This document shows positions 8,337 through 16,166 of a stretch of DNA of 46,163 nt, piece by piece. Location: contig NZ_JH636435.1 of assembly GCF_000255655.1 (NCBI RefSeq), positions 1,119,018-1,165,180 on the forward strand, given 5' to 3'. Under the pieces are notes generated by a model that was not told the DNA's origin, did not search any database, and saw only the letters and a list, made by a program, of their open reading frames with translations. Position numbers and translations under genes: made by a program. The first letter of the stretch is position 1. Each line of letters starts with the position of its first letter. Origin of the DNA: Schlesneria paludicola DSM 18645 (GTDB taxonomy: Bacteria > Planctomycetota > Planctomycetia > Planctomycetales > Planctomycetaceae).

Positions 8337-10322
8337 TCACTTTGTGGTTTTGGCAGTCCGGAGATCGCGTTTCAAGTGTTCCAGCTCAAGTGGTGGTTGC
8401 TCGGTCCGACGCCGAAACTCGCGCCATTGCGTCAACGCTTCAGTCTCATGACCAGCGTCTCGATCGATGAGCGCGAGCAATCGTCGGGCCTCAACATTGT
8501 CGGGACGGATGTTGATCGCCGTCCGAAGGTGATCGAACGCGTCATCCAAGCGTCCGTGCCTTTGCAATAGTTTCGCGTACTCGACGTGTGCTTCAGCGAG
8601 GTTGGGATTCATCCGTAAGGCAATCTCACAACATTCAGCAGCTTTTTTTTCGTCATTTTGAGACGCGAAAAGCTGACCAATCTGAAGATAGACCTTGGGA
8701 AAGTTCGGAGCCAGTCGCAGCGCAGTTTGATAACACGCAGCGGCCTCGTTGACGTAGCCGAGGCTGGCCAGCACTCTCCCCAATTGATAATGCGTATTCG
8801 CCTGGTTCGGATCGATCTTGATTGCTTGCGTCAACAACATGCCCGCCTCTTTCGGGTGCCCCGAATCTGCTTTCAGAATTCCGAGCATAGTCAACGCGGT
8901 CGCATTTTCCGACGTGACGTCCGCCGTATGCTGCCACAGTTTTTCGGAGTCGCCCCAAAGCGCCAATTGATACGATGTCAGCGTCACCAAGGTCGCTACC
9001 ACGACAGCAAGAGTCACGACGGGAAGCTGATTGGGCCGTGGCCTTCGTGCATCAATCCGAGACTGAATCCACTTCTGCCAGACACCTCCTGCGACGAGCG
9101 CCCAGGGAAGACATGACAGATAGGAATAACGGTCTGCCGCGATTTGCTGACCACTTTGAGTCAGCCCCAGCACCGGAGAAGCGAGGACAATGGCGCTCAG
9201 CCAGGCCGCCATTGCGCCTGTTGCGCGATAACTTCGGGCCAAAAACCCGAGCGAGAAAGTCATGACGCAAACAACGAGGATACTCAAAAAATATTCGGCC
9301 CCGAAGGGATCGATCGGCAGTCGGATCGGATAAAGAGGCGCAAGAGATACAGGAACGAGCGTTGTCCGTAAGTACCATACGATGCCGTAACAGCAAACGG
9401 CCAGACGTGCCGACAATGGATGCCGGTCCCAACTGAGCATGGCAGATGCTTGTTCTTGTCCGATCAATGCAAGCACCATGATCGGAATCGACAAAATCAC
9501 ATAGGGAAGTTTTTCGAGTAATCGTCGTTTCCTAACGATCCCATGGCTCTGATTCGCCGTCCAAAACAGCGGAAGTCGTCCTAGATACCAATCGAGAATC
9601 AGCAGGACGACGGGAAGTGTCATCCCAATCGCCTTGGAAAGCAGGGACAACGCAAAGCAAATTAATGACGCCATGAGCCAGCGGCGATTCATCGATGATT
9701 GATCGTTTCCGCCAAAAGCACATCCCCGCAAATAGCACAGAACAGACGCCAAGAGGAACGTCGTTGACAGCAATTCACGCCGTTCTGTAATCCAAGCGAC
9801 GACTTCGACACGAAGTGGATGCAAACCAAACAACATAGCCGCACAGGCCGCACCCCAGACCGAATTGATATGCCTAGCGCCCTTTCTCTGTGAAGCCGAT
9901 GATGAGACGTCGAGTAGACGACAGCCAAGGAAATAGACCAGAACAACATTTGTCGCATGCAAGAGCACGTTCGTCAGGTGAAATCCCATTGACCGTAGGT
10001 CACCAAGGGGCGTCTCGCCCCATACGACGTAGTCCAACGCCAGACTCATCCAGCTCAGCGGTTGATACGGCCCCATGTGCGTCGTGGTCCACATCCAGCG
10101 CAAATGAGAACCACTCAGCCCCCGAAATTCCCAGTTCTCGACGAAGTTCTTGCCATCGTCCCAATTCACGAACCCAAATACGATCGAAGGTGCATAGACG
10201 GCCAGGGCGAACAGAAACAACGCCGTCGCGACGACGCATGTCACAAAACGTTGCCCTCGTAAAGCAGGTGAATGTGGTACCTGCAGGTACGTTGCTGCGG
10301 CCGGCGAAACTGCTGAACTCAC
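8337..10322 (-). CDS. Multi-spanning membrane protein with C-terminal TPR repeats (PMT/TMTC-like)
   Basis: This 661-residue protein has an N-terminal polytopic membrane core of roughly ten helices (about residues 30-460) and TPR repeats from about 480 to 640 (for example ANTHYQLGRVLASLGYVNEA, then AEAHVEYAKLLQRHGRLDDA). The loop signatures FVNWDDG after the first helix and GLHPLRVEVVAWITERREL resemble GT-C glycosyltransferases of the PMT/TMTC type, whose first-loop acidic pair is catalytic; that pair is visible as WDD. The start is GTG at 10322 with GAGAAG upstream. It shares its architecture with the gene at 24537-26471. Glycosyl transfer to exported proteins is an inference from fold; substrate and donor are unknown. 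Confidence 0.82.
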   Translation of the reverse strand: MSSAVSPAAATYLQVPHSPALRGQRFVTCVVATALFLFALAVYAPSIVFGFVNWDDGKNFVENWEFRGLSGSHLRWMWTTTHMGPYQPLSWMSLALDYVVWGETPLGDLRSMGFHLTNVLLHATNVVLVYFLGCRLLDVSSSASQRKGARHINSVWGAACAAMLFGLHPLRVEVVAWITERRELLSTTFLLASVLCYLRGCAFGGNDQSSMNRRWLMASLICFALSLLSKAIGMTLPVVLLILDWYLGRLPLFWTANQSHGIVRKRRLLEKLPYVILSIPIMVLALIGQEQASAMLSWDRHPLSARLAVCCYGIVWYLRTTLVPVSLAPLYPIRLPIDPFGAEYFLSILVVCVMTFSLGFLARSYRATGAMAAWLSAIVLASPVLGLTQSGQQIAADRYSYLSCLPWALVAGGVWQKWIQSRIDARRPRPNQLPVVTLAVVVATLVTLTSYQLALWGDSEKLWQHTADVTSENATALTMLGILKADSGHPKEAGMLLTQAIKIDPNQANTHYQLGRVLASLGYVNEAAACYQTALRLAPNFPKVYLQIGQLFASQNDEKKAAECCEIALRMNPNLAEAHVEYAKLLQRHGRLDDAFDHLRTAINIRPDNVEARRLLALIDRDAGHETEALTQWREFRRRTEQPPLELEHLKRDLRTAKTTK

Positions 10323-10836
10323 GATCTTCTCGGATCATCAACGGCGTACGACTTGCACAACACCCTACATGGATGCCATGAGCTCGCAATTGGAACAAAG
10401 TCGAAGAGCAAAGTTAAGTCAGGATCCACTGGAGACCTGCATGTTCGACATCGTGTTCGCCGCCCGCGGCCCTAACAGACTGTTGAAGTGACGGGGACTG
10501 GCTCCGACCAGATTAAAAAACGCCATGACATCGTGAATGCCGAGGTGCGGGCCCCCTTACTTCAACAGGCTGCTAACAAAGTCGCAAGCTTGAATTCGCA
10601 CACACAACGCACGTCTCATCGACGCGCACAAACAACGGAATCCCATCCGAACAAAGGATTCTCCTCGGCGTCCATGATCGCTAGCCGGACGAACCGTTTC
10701 TCAGCACAATTGCGATCGGTCTTCGATCGACGTTTTGGCAAGTCAGTCTCCGAGACAGTTCTTTTACCAAACCGCTCGATACAATTCCGACGATTCCTGG
10801 TTGAGTGTCAGACAGAACGAAGTGTTGAGGTTAGAC
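10323..10836. other. Intergenic stretch between divergent genes
   Basis: These 514 bases contain the interspersed repeat at 10473-10576 and otherwise nothing recognisable. The open frames that cross it have no protein-like features. Promoters for the TPR gene (minus) and the aminotransferase gene (plus) must lie here, but I cannot place them with confidence. Confidence 0.5.
10473..10576. repeat. Short interspersed repeat with inverted termini, copy A
   Basis: A 104-base element is bounded by near-perfect inverted termini: CAGACTGTTGAAGT on the left and ACTTCAACAGGCTG on the right, 13 of 14 bases matching as reverse complements. The interior contains CATCGTGAATGCCGAGGTGC. A second copy with the same order of blocks lies at 16038-16139. 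It has no coding capacity and sits between the TPR gene and the aminotransferase gene. It may be a MITE or a REP-like element of this genome. Confidence 0.7.
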
Positions 10837-12003
10837 GTGGCCCTTGCGAAGCGCGTACAGTATTTCACCGAATCCGTGATCCGCGACATGACTCGATTGG
10901 CGGTACGCCACAACGCGATTAATCTTGGGCAGGGCATGCCCGATTTCGATGCCCCGCAAGAGGTCAAAGAGGCTGCGTGCAAGGCCATTCGGGACGGATA
11001 TAATCAGTACGCCATCACCTGGGGCGCACCTGCATTGCGGCAGGCAATCGCCGAAAAGGCCAGGCGATTTAACGGCATCGAGTGTGATCCCGATACGCAC
11101 GTCACCGTCTGCTGCGGGGCCACCGAATGTATGATGGCCACGATGATGGCGCTCATTGATCCCGGTGACGAAGTCATTATCTTTCAACCGTTTTATGAGA
11201 ACTATGGCCCGGACGCGCTGCTGACGGGAGCAACTCCCGTGTGGGTCCATCTGCGCGCGCCACATTGGACGTTTGATCTCGATGAATTGCGGCGGGCATT
11301 CAGTCCGCGAACACGTGCCCTGATTATCAATACTCCGAACAATCCGACAGGGCATGTCTTTTCCAAAGTCGAACTCGAACAGATCGCCGCGCTTTGCCTC
11401 GAACACAACGTTTACGTCCTCGCTGATGAGATCTACGAGTACATTAACTTCTCTGACAAACCGCACATCAGTATCGCCACACTGCCGGGAATGTCCGAAA
11501 GAACCGTGACTATCAGTGGCCTTTCGAAGACGTTCAGCGTGACCGGTTGGCGATTGGGTTATTGCATCGCGCCGCCAGAGCTCACGAATGGCATTCGAAA
11601 GGCACACGATTTTTTAACAGTTGGCGCGCCACATCCGTTGCAGATGGCTGGTGCTGCTGCGCTGGCACTGCCTGATTCGTACTACGATTCGTTGCGCGCC
11701 GGATATCTTCGGCGAAAGGAAAAGTTCCTGCCGTACCTGAAAGCGGCGGGATTCAAATTCGACGACGTCGAAGGAGCCTACTACGTAATGACCGACATCG
11801 CAGATCTCGGTGCAACAGACGATACCGAGTTCGTGAAGTGGATGATTCGTGAGATCGGCGTATCAGCCGTGCCGGGCAGCAGCTTCTATTCTCCGCGCGA
11901 ACGAGGTCGCACTCAAGTCCGATTCATGTTCGCGAAGAAAGAGGAAACACTCGAAGCCGCAGGCGAGCGTCTGCTCCAAATCCGCGAGCGTCTTTCAGAC
12001 TAA
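10837..12003 (+). CDS. PLP-dependent class I/II aminotransferase
   Basis: This 388-residue enzyme of fold type I transfers amino groups between an amino acid and a 2-oxo acid. Visible signatures are NLGQGMPDFDAP at the N-terminus, INTPNNPTG, LADEIYEYI and the PLP-lysine motif SGLSKTFSVTGWRLGY (Lys about 231 from the chosen start). The family includes aspartate, kynurenine and methionine aminotransferases; substrate cannot be fixed from motifs. The open frame runs back to a TTG at 10735, but the extra 34 residues are not family-like. The GTG at 10837 has TTGAGG six bases before it and leads straight into the conserved ALAKRVQYFTESVIRDM segment. Confidence 0.88.
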   Translation: MALAKRVQYFTESVIRDMTRLAVRHNAINLGQGMPDFDAPQEVKEAACKAIRDGYNQYAITWGAPALRQAIAEKARRFNGIECDPDTHVTVCCGATECMMATMMALIDPGDEVIIFQPFYENYGPDALLTGATPVWVHLRAPHWTFDLDELRRAFSPRTRALIINTPNNPTGHVFSKVELEQIAALCLEHNVYVLADEIYEYINFSDKPHISIATLPGMSERTVTISGLSKTFSVTGWRLGYCIAPPELTNGIRKAHDFLTVGAPHPLQMAGAAALALPDSYYDSLRAGYLRRKEKFLPYLKAAGFKFDDVEGAYYVMTDIADLGATDDTEFVKWMIREIGVSAVPGSSFYSPRERGRTQVRFMFAKKEETLEAAGERLLQIRERLSD

Positions 12004-12296
12004 GAACCAGTAGAAGTCGACCAGAGCAACGACGGAATAGTTTTTCAAGCCTGAATTGAGACGTGGATGAACGGACTGTGAATTCGGCCAACGAACCTGC
12101 TGGAAATGCGCACGAACCGATCAGAATCGAGCGGCTGTGGAGCTTCCCTCCGATCACCAGCGAATGTTTGCCACTCAAGGTGCACTGTTTGGGGAACGCC
12201 GTATCGCAATGTTCGGATGCCCCGAGGCGACTTGCCCCCCTTCACGCTGCCAGATTACAGACAAACCGCCACGAGCGTCTTCGGCGAGGCCAGATC

Positions 12297-12716
12297 ATGC
12301 GAGAGTTCTTCAGGGGTTGGAAACGCAAGGTCGGCATTGTCACACTGCTGCTTGCGTGTGCGTTCGCGGCCGCGTGGGTACAGACATTCTCAGCGTGTGA
12401 CATTCTCATTTTGAAGTGGTTCTCCGTCGCGTCCTTCGAAAACGCGATGGGAATTATTCTTGAGACGAAACGCGCCGCGCAACGGAATACATTGATCTGG
12501 CAATACACCGACCACGCCGACATTGACTCTGTCCTCTCATCGGACGCTGAATGGAAATGGCAGGTTCTTGGTTTTGGGTACGTCAGCAGCCCTACGATCA
12601 AATCTGCCGCAATTTTGTTCATCCCCTACTGGCTCATCGTTGTCCCCCTAGCCGTGCTTTCGGCTTACCTCCTGTTCAGCAAGCCAAGAGTACGATCAGT
12701 GAAGGTGCCCATATGA
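12297..12716 (+). CDS. Small two-helix membrane protein, paralog 1 of a tandem family
   Basis: This 139-residue protein begins RGWKRKVGIVTLLLACAFAA (basic segment plus first membrane helix), has a soluble middle part and ends with IPYWLIVVPLAVLSAYLLFS (second helix) and a short basic tail. The function is unknown. The following two genes share the same N- and C-terminal blocks, so this is a local tandem family. The open frame starts at 12063, but the ATG at 12297 directly before the basic segment matches the paralogs. Its stop overlaps the next paralog's start in ATGA, suggesting coupled translation of the original pair. Confidence 0.8.
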   Translation: MREFFRGWKRKVGIVTLLLACAFAAAWVQTFSACDILILKWFSVASFENAMGIILETKRAAQRNTLIWQYTDHADIDSVLSSDAEWKWQVLGFGYVSSPTIKSAAILFIPYWLIVVPLAVLSAYLLFSKPRVRSVKVPI

Positions 12717-13109
12717 GCTATTTCAAGCCTCTACGGCGCAAGCTTGGCGTCGTGACGCTGCTGATGGCGTGCGTGTTCATGGTAGGGTGGGTGCGCAGCA
12801 GATGGATTGTTGACACGTTTTGGATTGTGAGTGGCGATCACAGGATTGAAGTTTTTGTGTCGGTTCCGAATCACGCCGGCTGGTTCCGACTTCGCAGCAT
12901 CGCTTTGGACAAGAAGAGAAGCCAATACGTATATTGACAGTCAGGTGCGGTTTCCAACAATTTGCGGACGAACAATTTAGACTTGCCTGAGCAACAAATC
13001 CTACGAAGTCGGTGATGCTGACGTCGCTCGCCGAATCATGCCTTACTGATCGATCGTCATCCCGCTGACGTTGATTTCCGCGTATCTGACCCAGCCGATC
13101 ACGTATTGA
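12713..13109 (+). pseudogene. Broken second paralog of the small membrane protein family
   Basis: The reading frame from ATG 12713 gives the family N-terminus (SYFKPLRRKLGVVTLLMACV) and then stops at 12935-12937 after 74 codons. The lost C-terminal half is still readable in another frame: from 13002 it encodes YEVGDADVARRIMPY, then TGA (13047-13049), then SIVIPLTLISAYL, ending at a TGA at 13107-13109. The intact paralog downstream has VGDARLA and FVPYWSIVLPLTLLSAWLLL in the same place, so the TGA replaces the conserved tryptophan codon TGG. A TAG at 12978-12980 also lies in that second frame. At least one frameshift and two nonsense changes show a decayed gene. A short truncated product could still be made. 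Confidence 0.8.
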
Positions 13110-13139
13110 GCGATCCGCTCCGAATCAAGCCATTGAGCC

Positions 13140-13571
13140 ATGAACAGCGACTTCAAATCTCTACGACGCAAGCTTGGCATTGTCACACTGCTTCTGGCGT
13201 GCGCGTTCGCGGCGTGCTGGATGGCAAGCGTTGACAATCATCATGACGTTTGCATCTCTCGCGGACGTCAAACATTTGAAGTCTTCACTTCAATCAATGG
13301 GCAGATCACATGGAGTCACATCAGTGCGCCGGATAGTGTGAATGTGAATCTTGGGTGGACCCCTTACGCATATACTCCTCATCAAGCGGTTGAGTGGAGC
13401 TGGAGATCATGCGAATTCGGCATGGGGAAGATCCTCGTTGGTGATGCGAGGTTAGCCACGGGAGAATCATTGTTCGTGCCCTACTGGTCGATTGTTCTCC
13501 CACTGACGCTGCTCTCGGCCTGGTTGCTGCTCGGCCAGCCGCGGGCGAAGCTTTCGAAAAGCGTAGCCTAA
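13140..13571 (+). CDS. Small two-helix membrane protein, paralog 3 of a tandem family
   Basis: This 143-residue protein keeps both blocks of the family: SLRRKLGIVTLLLACAFAAC at the N-terminus and LFVPYWSIVLPLTLLSAWLL at the C-terminus. The middle part contains FEVFTSINGQITWSHIS and a WSWRSCEFGMGKI segment and probably lies outside the membrane. Function is unknown. No strong ribosome site precedes the ATG at 13140. It lies 30 bases after the end of the broken middle copy and appears intact, so of the local copies only this one and the first look functional. Confidence 0.8.
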   Translation: MNSDFKSLRRKLGIVTLLLACAFAACWMASVDNHHDVCISRGRQTFEVFTSINGQITWSHISAPDSVNVNLGWTPYAYTPHQAVEWSWRSCEFGMGKILVGDARLATGESLFVPYWSIVLPLTLLSAWLLLGQPRAKLSKSVA

Positions 13572-13628
13572 ATAGCCCTGAAATCGACGTTCAACTCTCC
13601 TTCTCCGTGGTTTGAGGTGTAGCCCTTT

Positions 13629-13644
13629 GTCACCAATTGGTGAC
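13629..13644. repeat. Perfect 16-base palindrome
   Basis: The sequence GTCACCAATTGGTGAC reads identically on both strands, 57 bases after the stop of the third membrane paralog. A palindrome without a loop suits a dimeric protein-binding site better than a terminator. No obvious regulated promoter is next to it. Confidence 0.4.
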
Positions 13645-13840
13645 ATTCCAATTACGCTTTTGCAGAAATCGGCAGAAGCGCTTGGTGTCGCCTGGCAATT
13701 CTCATGTCGACTTTCAGATAATTCGAATCCTTTCCTGGAGAAGATAGTTCGCGGCACATCGTGTTTGACGGAGCCCTTCGTGCACATTTCGTGCGATAAG
13801 TCGATGCAACTCTTCTTGCAATATTGCCATCTGGATTGCC

Positions 13841-13942
13841 TTATGATTTTGAGCTTCGGTTGCGTGTGTTAGACGCGTTGTCCCAACTCAGCTTGCTGAG
13901 CAGCAGATAGACGGAAAGCACGCCCAGTGGCGCAATGGCATA
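13841..13942 (-). pseudogene. C-terminal relic of the small membrane protein family
   Basis: Read on the minus strand, this stretch encodes YAIAPLGVLSVYLLLSKLS followed by a basic tail and a stop. It matches the last helix of the three plus-strand paralogs nearby (for example VPLAVLSAYLLFSKPR). The N-terminal half is missing: upstream on the same strand the sequence changes directly into an integrase fragment. It is therefore a fourth, inverted and truncated copy. Confidence 0.6.
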
Positions 13943-13962
13943 CATTCGGACGCACTCCGTGT

Positions 13963-14067
13963 CAGCCGGGCAAGGTAGTGATCTTTCCCGTTGATTCGGA
14001 CACGAGCTTGGCCGGTTCCGCTGTGAAGAGTGTACTTCGGGCGAGAACGGGGTTTTGACGTCGGCAT
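13963..14067 (-). pseudogene. 5' fragment of an integrase (tyrosine recombinase type)
   Basis: The minus-strand frame from ATG 14067 encodes 35 residues containing KYTLHSGTGQARVRINGKDH followed by YL. From memory of planctomycete genomes this matches the N-terminal arm-binding segment of abundant tyrosine recombinases (pattern H-x-SGQARV-x-I-x-GK-x-HYLG). An AAAGAGG ribosome site lies seven bases upstream. The similarity stops near 13963, where the expected continuation and the whole catalytic domain are absent, and the sequence passes into the membrane-protein relic. It lies 162 bases past the 3' end of a tRNA-Asn gene on the same strand, the classic place for an island integrase. Confidence 0.6.
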
Positions 14068-14127
14068 GGTGCGGCCTCTTTCTGAGGATCATGGAACCAC
14101 ACAAGAGGGTTCCATGCCGCACTGCCG
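14062..14127 (-). other. Multi-branched RNA-fold potential in the integrase leader
   Basis: A closing stem (14062-14066 with 14123-14127, and 14069-14074 with 14117-14122) encloses two hairpins: CCTC/GAGG at 14075-14087 and a 9-base perfect stem at 14090-14116 (CATGGAACC / GGTTCCATG). On the minus strand the integrase start codon (14065-14067) falls at the closing stem and its ribosome site falls in the small hairpin, so the fold would hide both. Pairing was worked out by eye. Confidence 0.5.
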
Positions 14128-14137
14128 GAAACAGAAG

Positions 14138-14175
14138 AGGGTAGGGAAGTGGTAGTTAACTCACTTCCCTACCCT
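14138..14175. terminator. Strong hairpin downstream of tRNA-Asn
   Basis: A perfect 14-base-pair stem (AGGGTAGGGAAGTG with CACTTCCCTACCCT), extended by one G-T pair, encloses an 8-base loop. It lies 54 bases beyond the tRNA 3' end. On the minus strand it is followed by a moderately T-rich tract (CTTCTGTTTCC), on the plus strand by ATCTTTTC, so it may terminate in both directions. Confidence 0.65.
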
Positions 14176-14228
14176 ATCTTTTCGCTTGCAGGTGACCGTA
14201 ACTAACGGCCCAGCAATGTCTTACAGAG

Positions 14229-14301
14229 CTCCCCGACTAGGGCTCGAACCTAGGACCTAGCGGTTAACAGCCGCTCGCTCTACCGATTGAGCTATCGGGG
14301 A
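14229..14301 (-). tRNA. tRNA-Asn (anticodon GTT)
   Basis: The minus strand folds into a canonical cloverleaf of 73 bases. The acceptor stem is TCCCCGA with TCGGGGA, discriminator G. The D arm is GCTC...GAGC, the anticodon stem AGCGG/CCGCT encloses loop CTGTTAA, giving anticodon GTT, and the T arm is CTAGG-TTCGAGC-CCTAG. The CCA end is not encoded. A promoter and a strong downstream hairpin are both visible. The gene borders an integrase relic and so may have served as an attachment site. Confidence 0.97.
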
Positions 14302-14320
14302 ATGTCGTTCGACAGGGCTA

Positions 14321-14349
14321 TTGATATTGAATTCGGCCGCTTGTTGCAA
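14321..14349 (-). promoter_or_regulatory. Likely sigma-70-type promoter of tRNA-Asn
   Basis: On the minus strand a -35-like TTGCAA (14344-14349) and a -10-like TATCAA (14321-14326) are separated by exactly 17 bases. The -10 lies 19 bases before the first base of the tRNA, giving a short leader. Confidence 0.55.
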
Positions 14350-14490
14350 GCCCACAGGGGGACTCAAAAATTTGGCGGTGTTCGCACCTCTTTTCGGCTG
14401 TTTTTTGGGAAAACTTGCTCAAAAATTGTCGAGGCGAACTTGAACTGCCGGGATGAAATGTTCTCGACATCGCCGAAATCTAGCAACGAA

Positions 14491-15819
14491 CTATTTGGCA
14501 GCCAACGAGACGCAAACCAGCTCTTTATCGTTGCGCGCAAAGACGCATTTGTTCGAGAACGCCGGGTGCGACCAGACGACATCGCGGCCAAAGCATTCAC
14601 CCGTTGGATCGATCAAATGAAATCGGCTGATTTCGTCGTAACCCTTTGCCGACAAATGGGCCAGAATTAAATCACCGGTTTCGCTGAACAGAATGTATCG
14701 GTCGCCATTCTTCACGATGAAGACGGTCCCATGGTTTCCACGTCGCGTCCCGGTCGTCGCGGCGAATGTTTCCCACAGGCGTTTGCCGGTGCTCAGTTCG
14801 ACCCCTCGTAGTTGTCCACCACGGCATTCGGCGCCGTACAAGATCCCTGCGTCGTCGATGATCGGAGTCGTGTTGGCCGCATAAACAGCGGTGTCGTTGC
14901 GGCCACGCCACACAACTTCAGCAGCCGGCTTTTTTGAATCGAGCTTGAGTAGCGCCCCCACATTGCCGATACCGCTCGCAAAAAGAAAGTCACCGTGCTT
15001 CTGCGGAATCATGATCGACATTCCGTAATCGGGCTTAAGCGGGATCGTCCAGTAAATCACCCCGCTTTCCGGATTCAGACTGTTGATGGCATCCGCGTGC
15101 CAGATCACCAGTTGCTTCACCCCTGCCGCTTCGATCATCGAAGGCGGACAGTACCCGATCTCGGTCGCAGAGAGACCTCGCCACAGCTCTTTTCCTGTGT
15201 CCTTATCGAAGGCGACGACCACGCTTCCTTCGCCTCCCACCATGCAAAACAGCCGTTGCCCATCGACGAGGGGCGGGCTGCTGAACCCCCAGATGGGAGT
15301 CGGTGCATTGAAGCTCTTCTTCAAATCCTTCGACCAAACCACTTGACCAGTTGCGGCGTCCAGACATAGCAGATTGCCTTCGGCCCCCTGCGTGTAAACC
15401 TTGCCTTCGTGTACGGTTGGGGTCGCGCGCGGTCCCGATGGATAGGAAATATTATACTGAACGGAATCAGAATGTCGCCAAACGGTGTCGCCCGTCTCGG
15501 CATCAAGGCACAGGACGCGTTCTTCTCCAACAAGCGTGCGCCGTGTACCGGGATCATTGCCCGTTTCGCCTGACTTTTTCACATAGTCTGTGATGTAGAC
15601 TTTTCCCGCCACGACCACGGGCCCCGAATACCCGAGACCGACGGGGACTCGCCATTTCGCCGTCAGCCCCTGTTCAGGGAACTTTTCGATCAGACCGGAC
15701 TCACGCCAGACTCCGTCCCGATTGAGCCCCAACCACTGCGGCCAATCGTCCGCATGGGTCAACCCCGCATTAACGGTAGCCGTCAACATCAACGCGATCA
15801 TCCAGGAATTCTTCACCAC
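14491..15819 (-). CDS. Secreted PQQ-type beta-propeller protein (BamB-like repeats)
   Basis: This protein of about 442 residues has a signal peptide (NSWMIALMLTATVNAGLTHA, then DDWPQWLG) followed by an eight-bladed-type propeller of PQQ-like repeats. The repeats are clear: VLCLDAETGDTVWRHSD, LLCLDAATGQVVWSKDL, VVAFDKDTGKELWRG and GVELSTGKRLWETF. Such proteins are numerous in planctomycetes; most lack dehydrogenase active sites and their role is unknown. The frame extends to 15888, but the tandem GTG codons at 15819/15816, with GGAACGAG upstream, put the signal peptide at the N-terminus. An ATG at 15801 is another option. No partner gene is adjacent; it ends 190 bases from the tRNA-Asn gene. 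Confidence 0.85.
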   Translation of the reverse strand: MVKNSWMIALMLTATVNAGLTHADDWPQWLGLNRDGVWRESGLIEKFPEQGLTAKWRVPVGLGYSGPVVVAGKVYITDYVKKSGETGNDPGTRRTLVGEERVLCLDAETGDTVWRHSDSVQYNISYPSGPRATPTVHEGKVYTQGAEGNLLCLDAATGQVVWSKDLKKSFNAPTPIWGFSSPPLVDGQRLFCMVGGEGSVVVAFDKDTGKELWRGLSATEIGYCPPSMIEAAGVKQLVIWHADAINSLNPESGVIYWTIPLKPDYGMSIMIPQKHGDFLFASGIGNVGALLKLDSKKPAAEVVWRGRNDTAVYAANTTPIIDDAGILYGAECRGGQLRGVELSTGKRLWETFAATTGTRRGNHGTVFIVKNGDRYILFSETGDLILAHLSAKGYDEISRFHLIDPTGECFGRDVVWSHPAFSNKCVFARNDKELVCVSLAAK

Positions 15820-16166
15820 GATACTCGTTCCATCTACAGGAAGTTGAACTTCGTCGAGAGACACTACGAAATGATCACCGGTCCGCACGAGGCGTTGGCA
15901 AGATTGTAGACAAGGACCACCGAACGAACAGGGGCGGAGCGCTCACAACACGCTCCATTGGCAGTCTGCAAATGGAGCCGGCCCGCATTTCGAATTTACC
16001 AATGCGGCCGAGTATTAACATCCACCGATTCTCGGCTTAGCAGCCTATTGAAATAACGGCAACAGACTCCGCCCAATTTCAAGAACACCCGGGTGTCGTG
16101 AATGCCACGGTGCCCGCCTGATTTTGCTCAACAGGCTAATTTTAACAGCCTGTTGGAGTGGCTGCG
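15820..16166. other. Intergenic stretch with repeat copy B
   Basis: These 347 bases contain the interspersed repeat at 16038-16139 and, directly beside it, a lone terminus (16144-16160). I see nothing else in it. Confidence 0.5.
16038..16139. repeat. Short interspersed repeat with inverted termini, copy B
   Basis: This copy starts TAGCAGCCTATTGAAATAACGG, carries the interior block TGTCGTGAATGCCACGGTGC, and ends TCAACAGGCTAA. Block order and spacing are the same as in copy A at 10473-10576, but it is more diverged. A further terminus-like sequence, AACAGCCTGTTGGAG, begins five bases later and runs up to the end of the YhcH gene, suggesting a second partial element or a nested arrangement. Confidence 0.6.

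Larger units (their letters stand above)
13572..14228. other. Decay zone between membrane paralogs and tRNA-Asn
   Basis: These 657 bases hold no intact gene that I can support. They contain a 16-base palindrome (13629-13644), a relic of the small membrane protein family (13841-13942, minus), an integrase 5' fragment (13963-14067, minus), its structured leader (14062-14127) and a 14-base-pair hairpin (14138-14175). Open frames on both strands around 13612-13872 show no family features. Confidence 0.6.

Noticed and set aside
12713..13109. TGA in the middle paralog read as tryptophan or selenocysteine
   Set aside because: A frameshift and a TAG are also needed to restore the protein, and neighbouring genes use TGA as a normal stop, so decay is simpler than recoding.
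13612..13872. Plus-strand frame of 86 codons after the third membrane paralog
   Set aside because: TTG start, no ribosome site, begins over a palindrome and lies in a zone full of relics.
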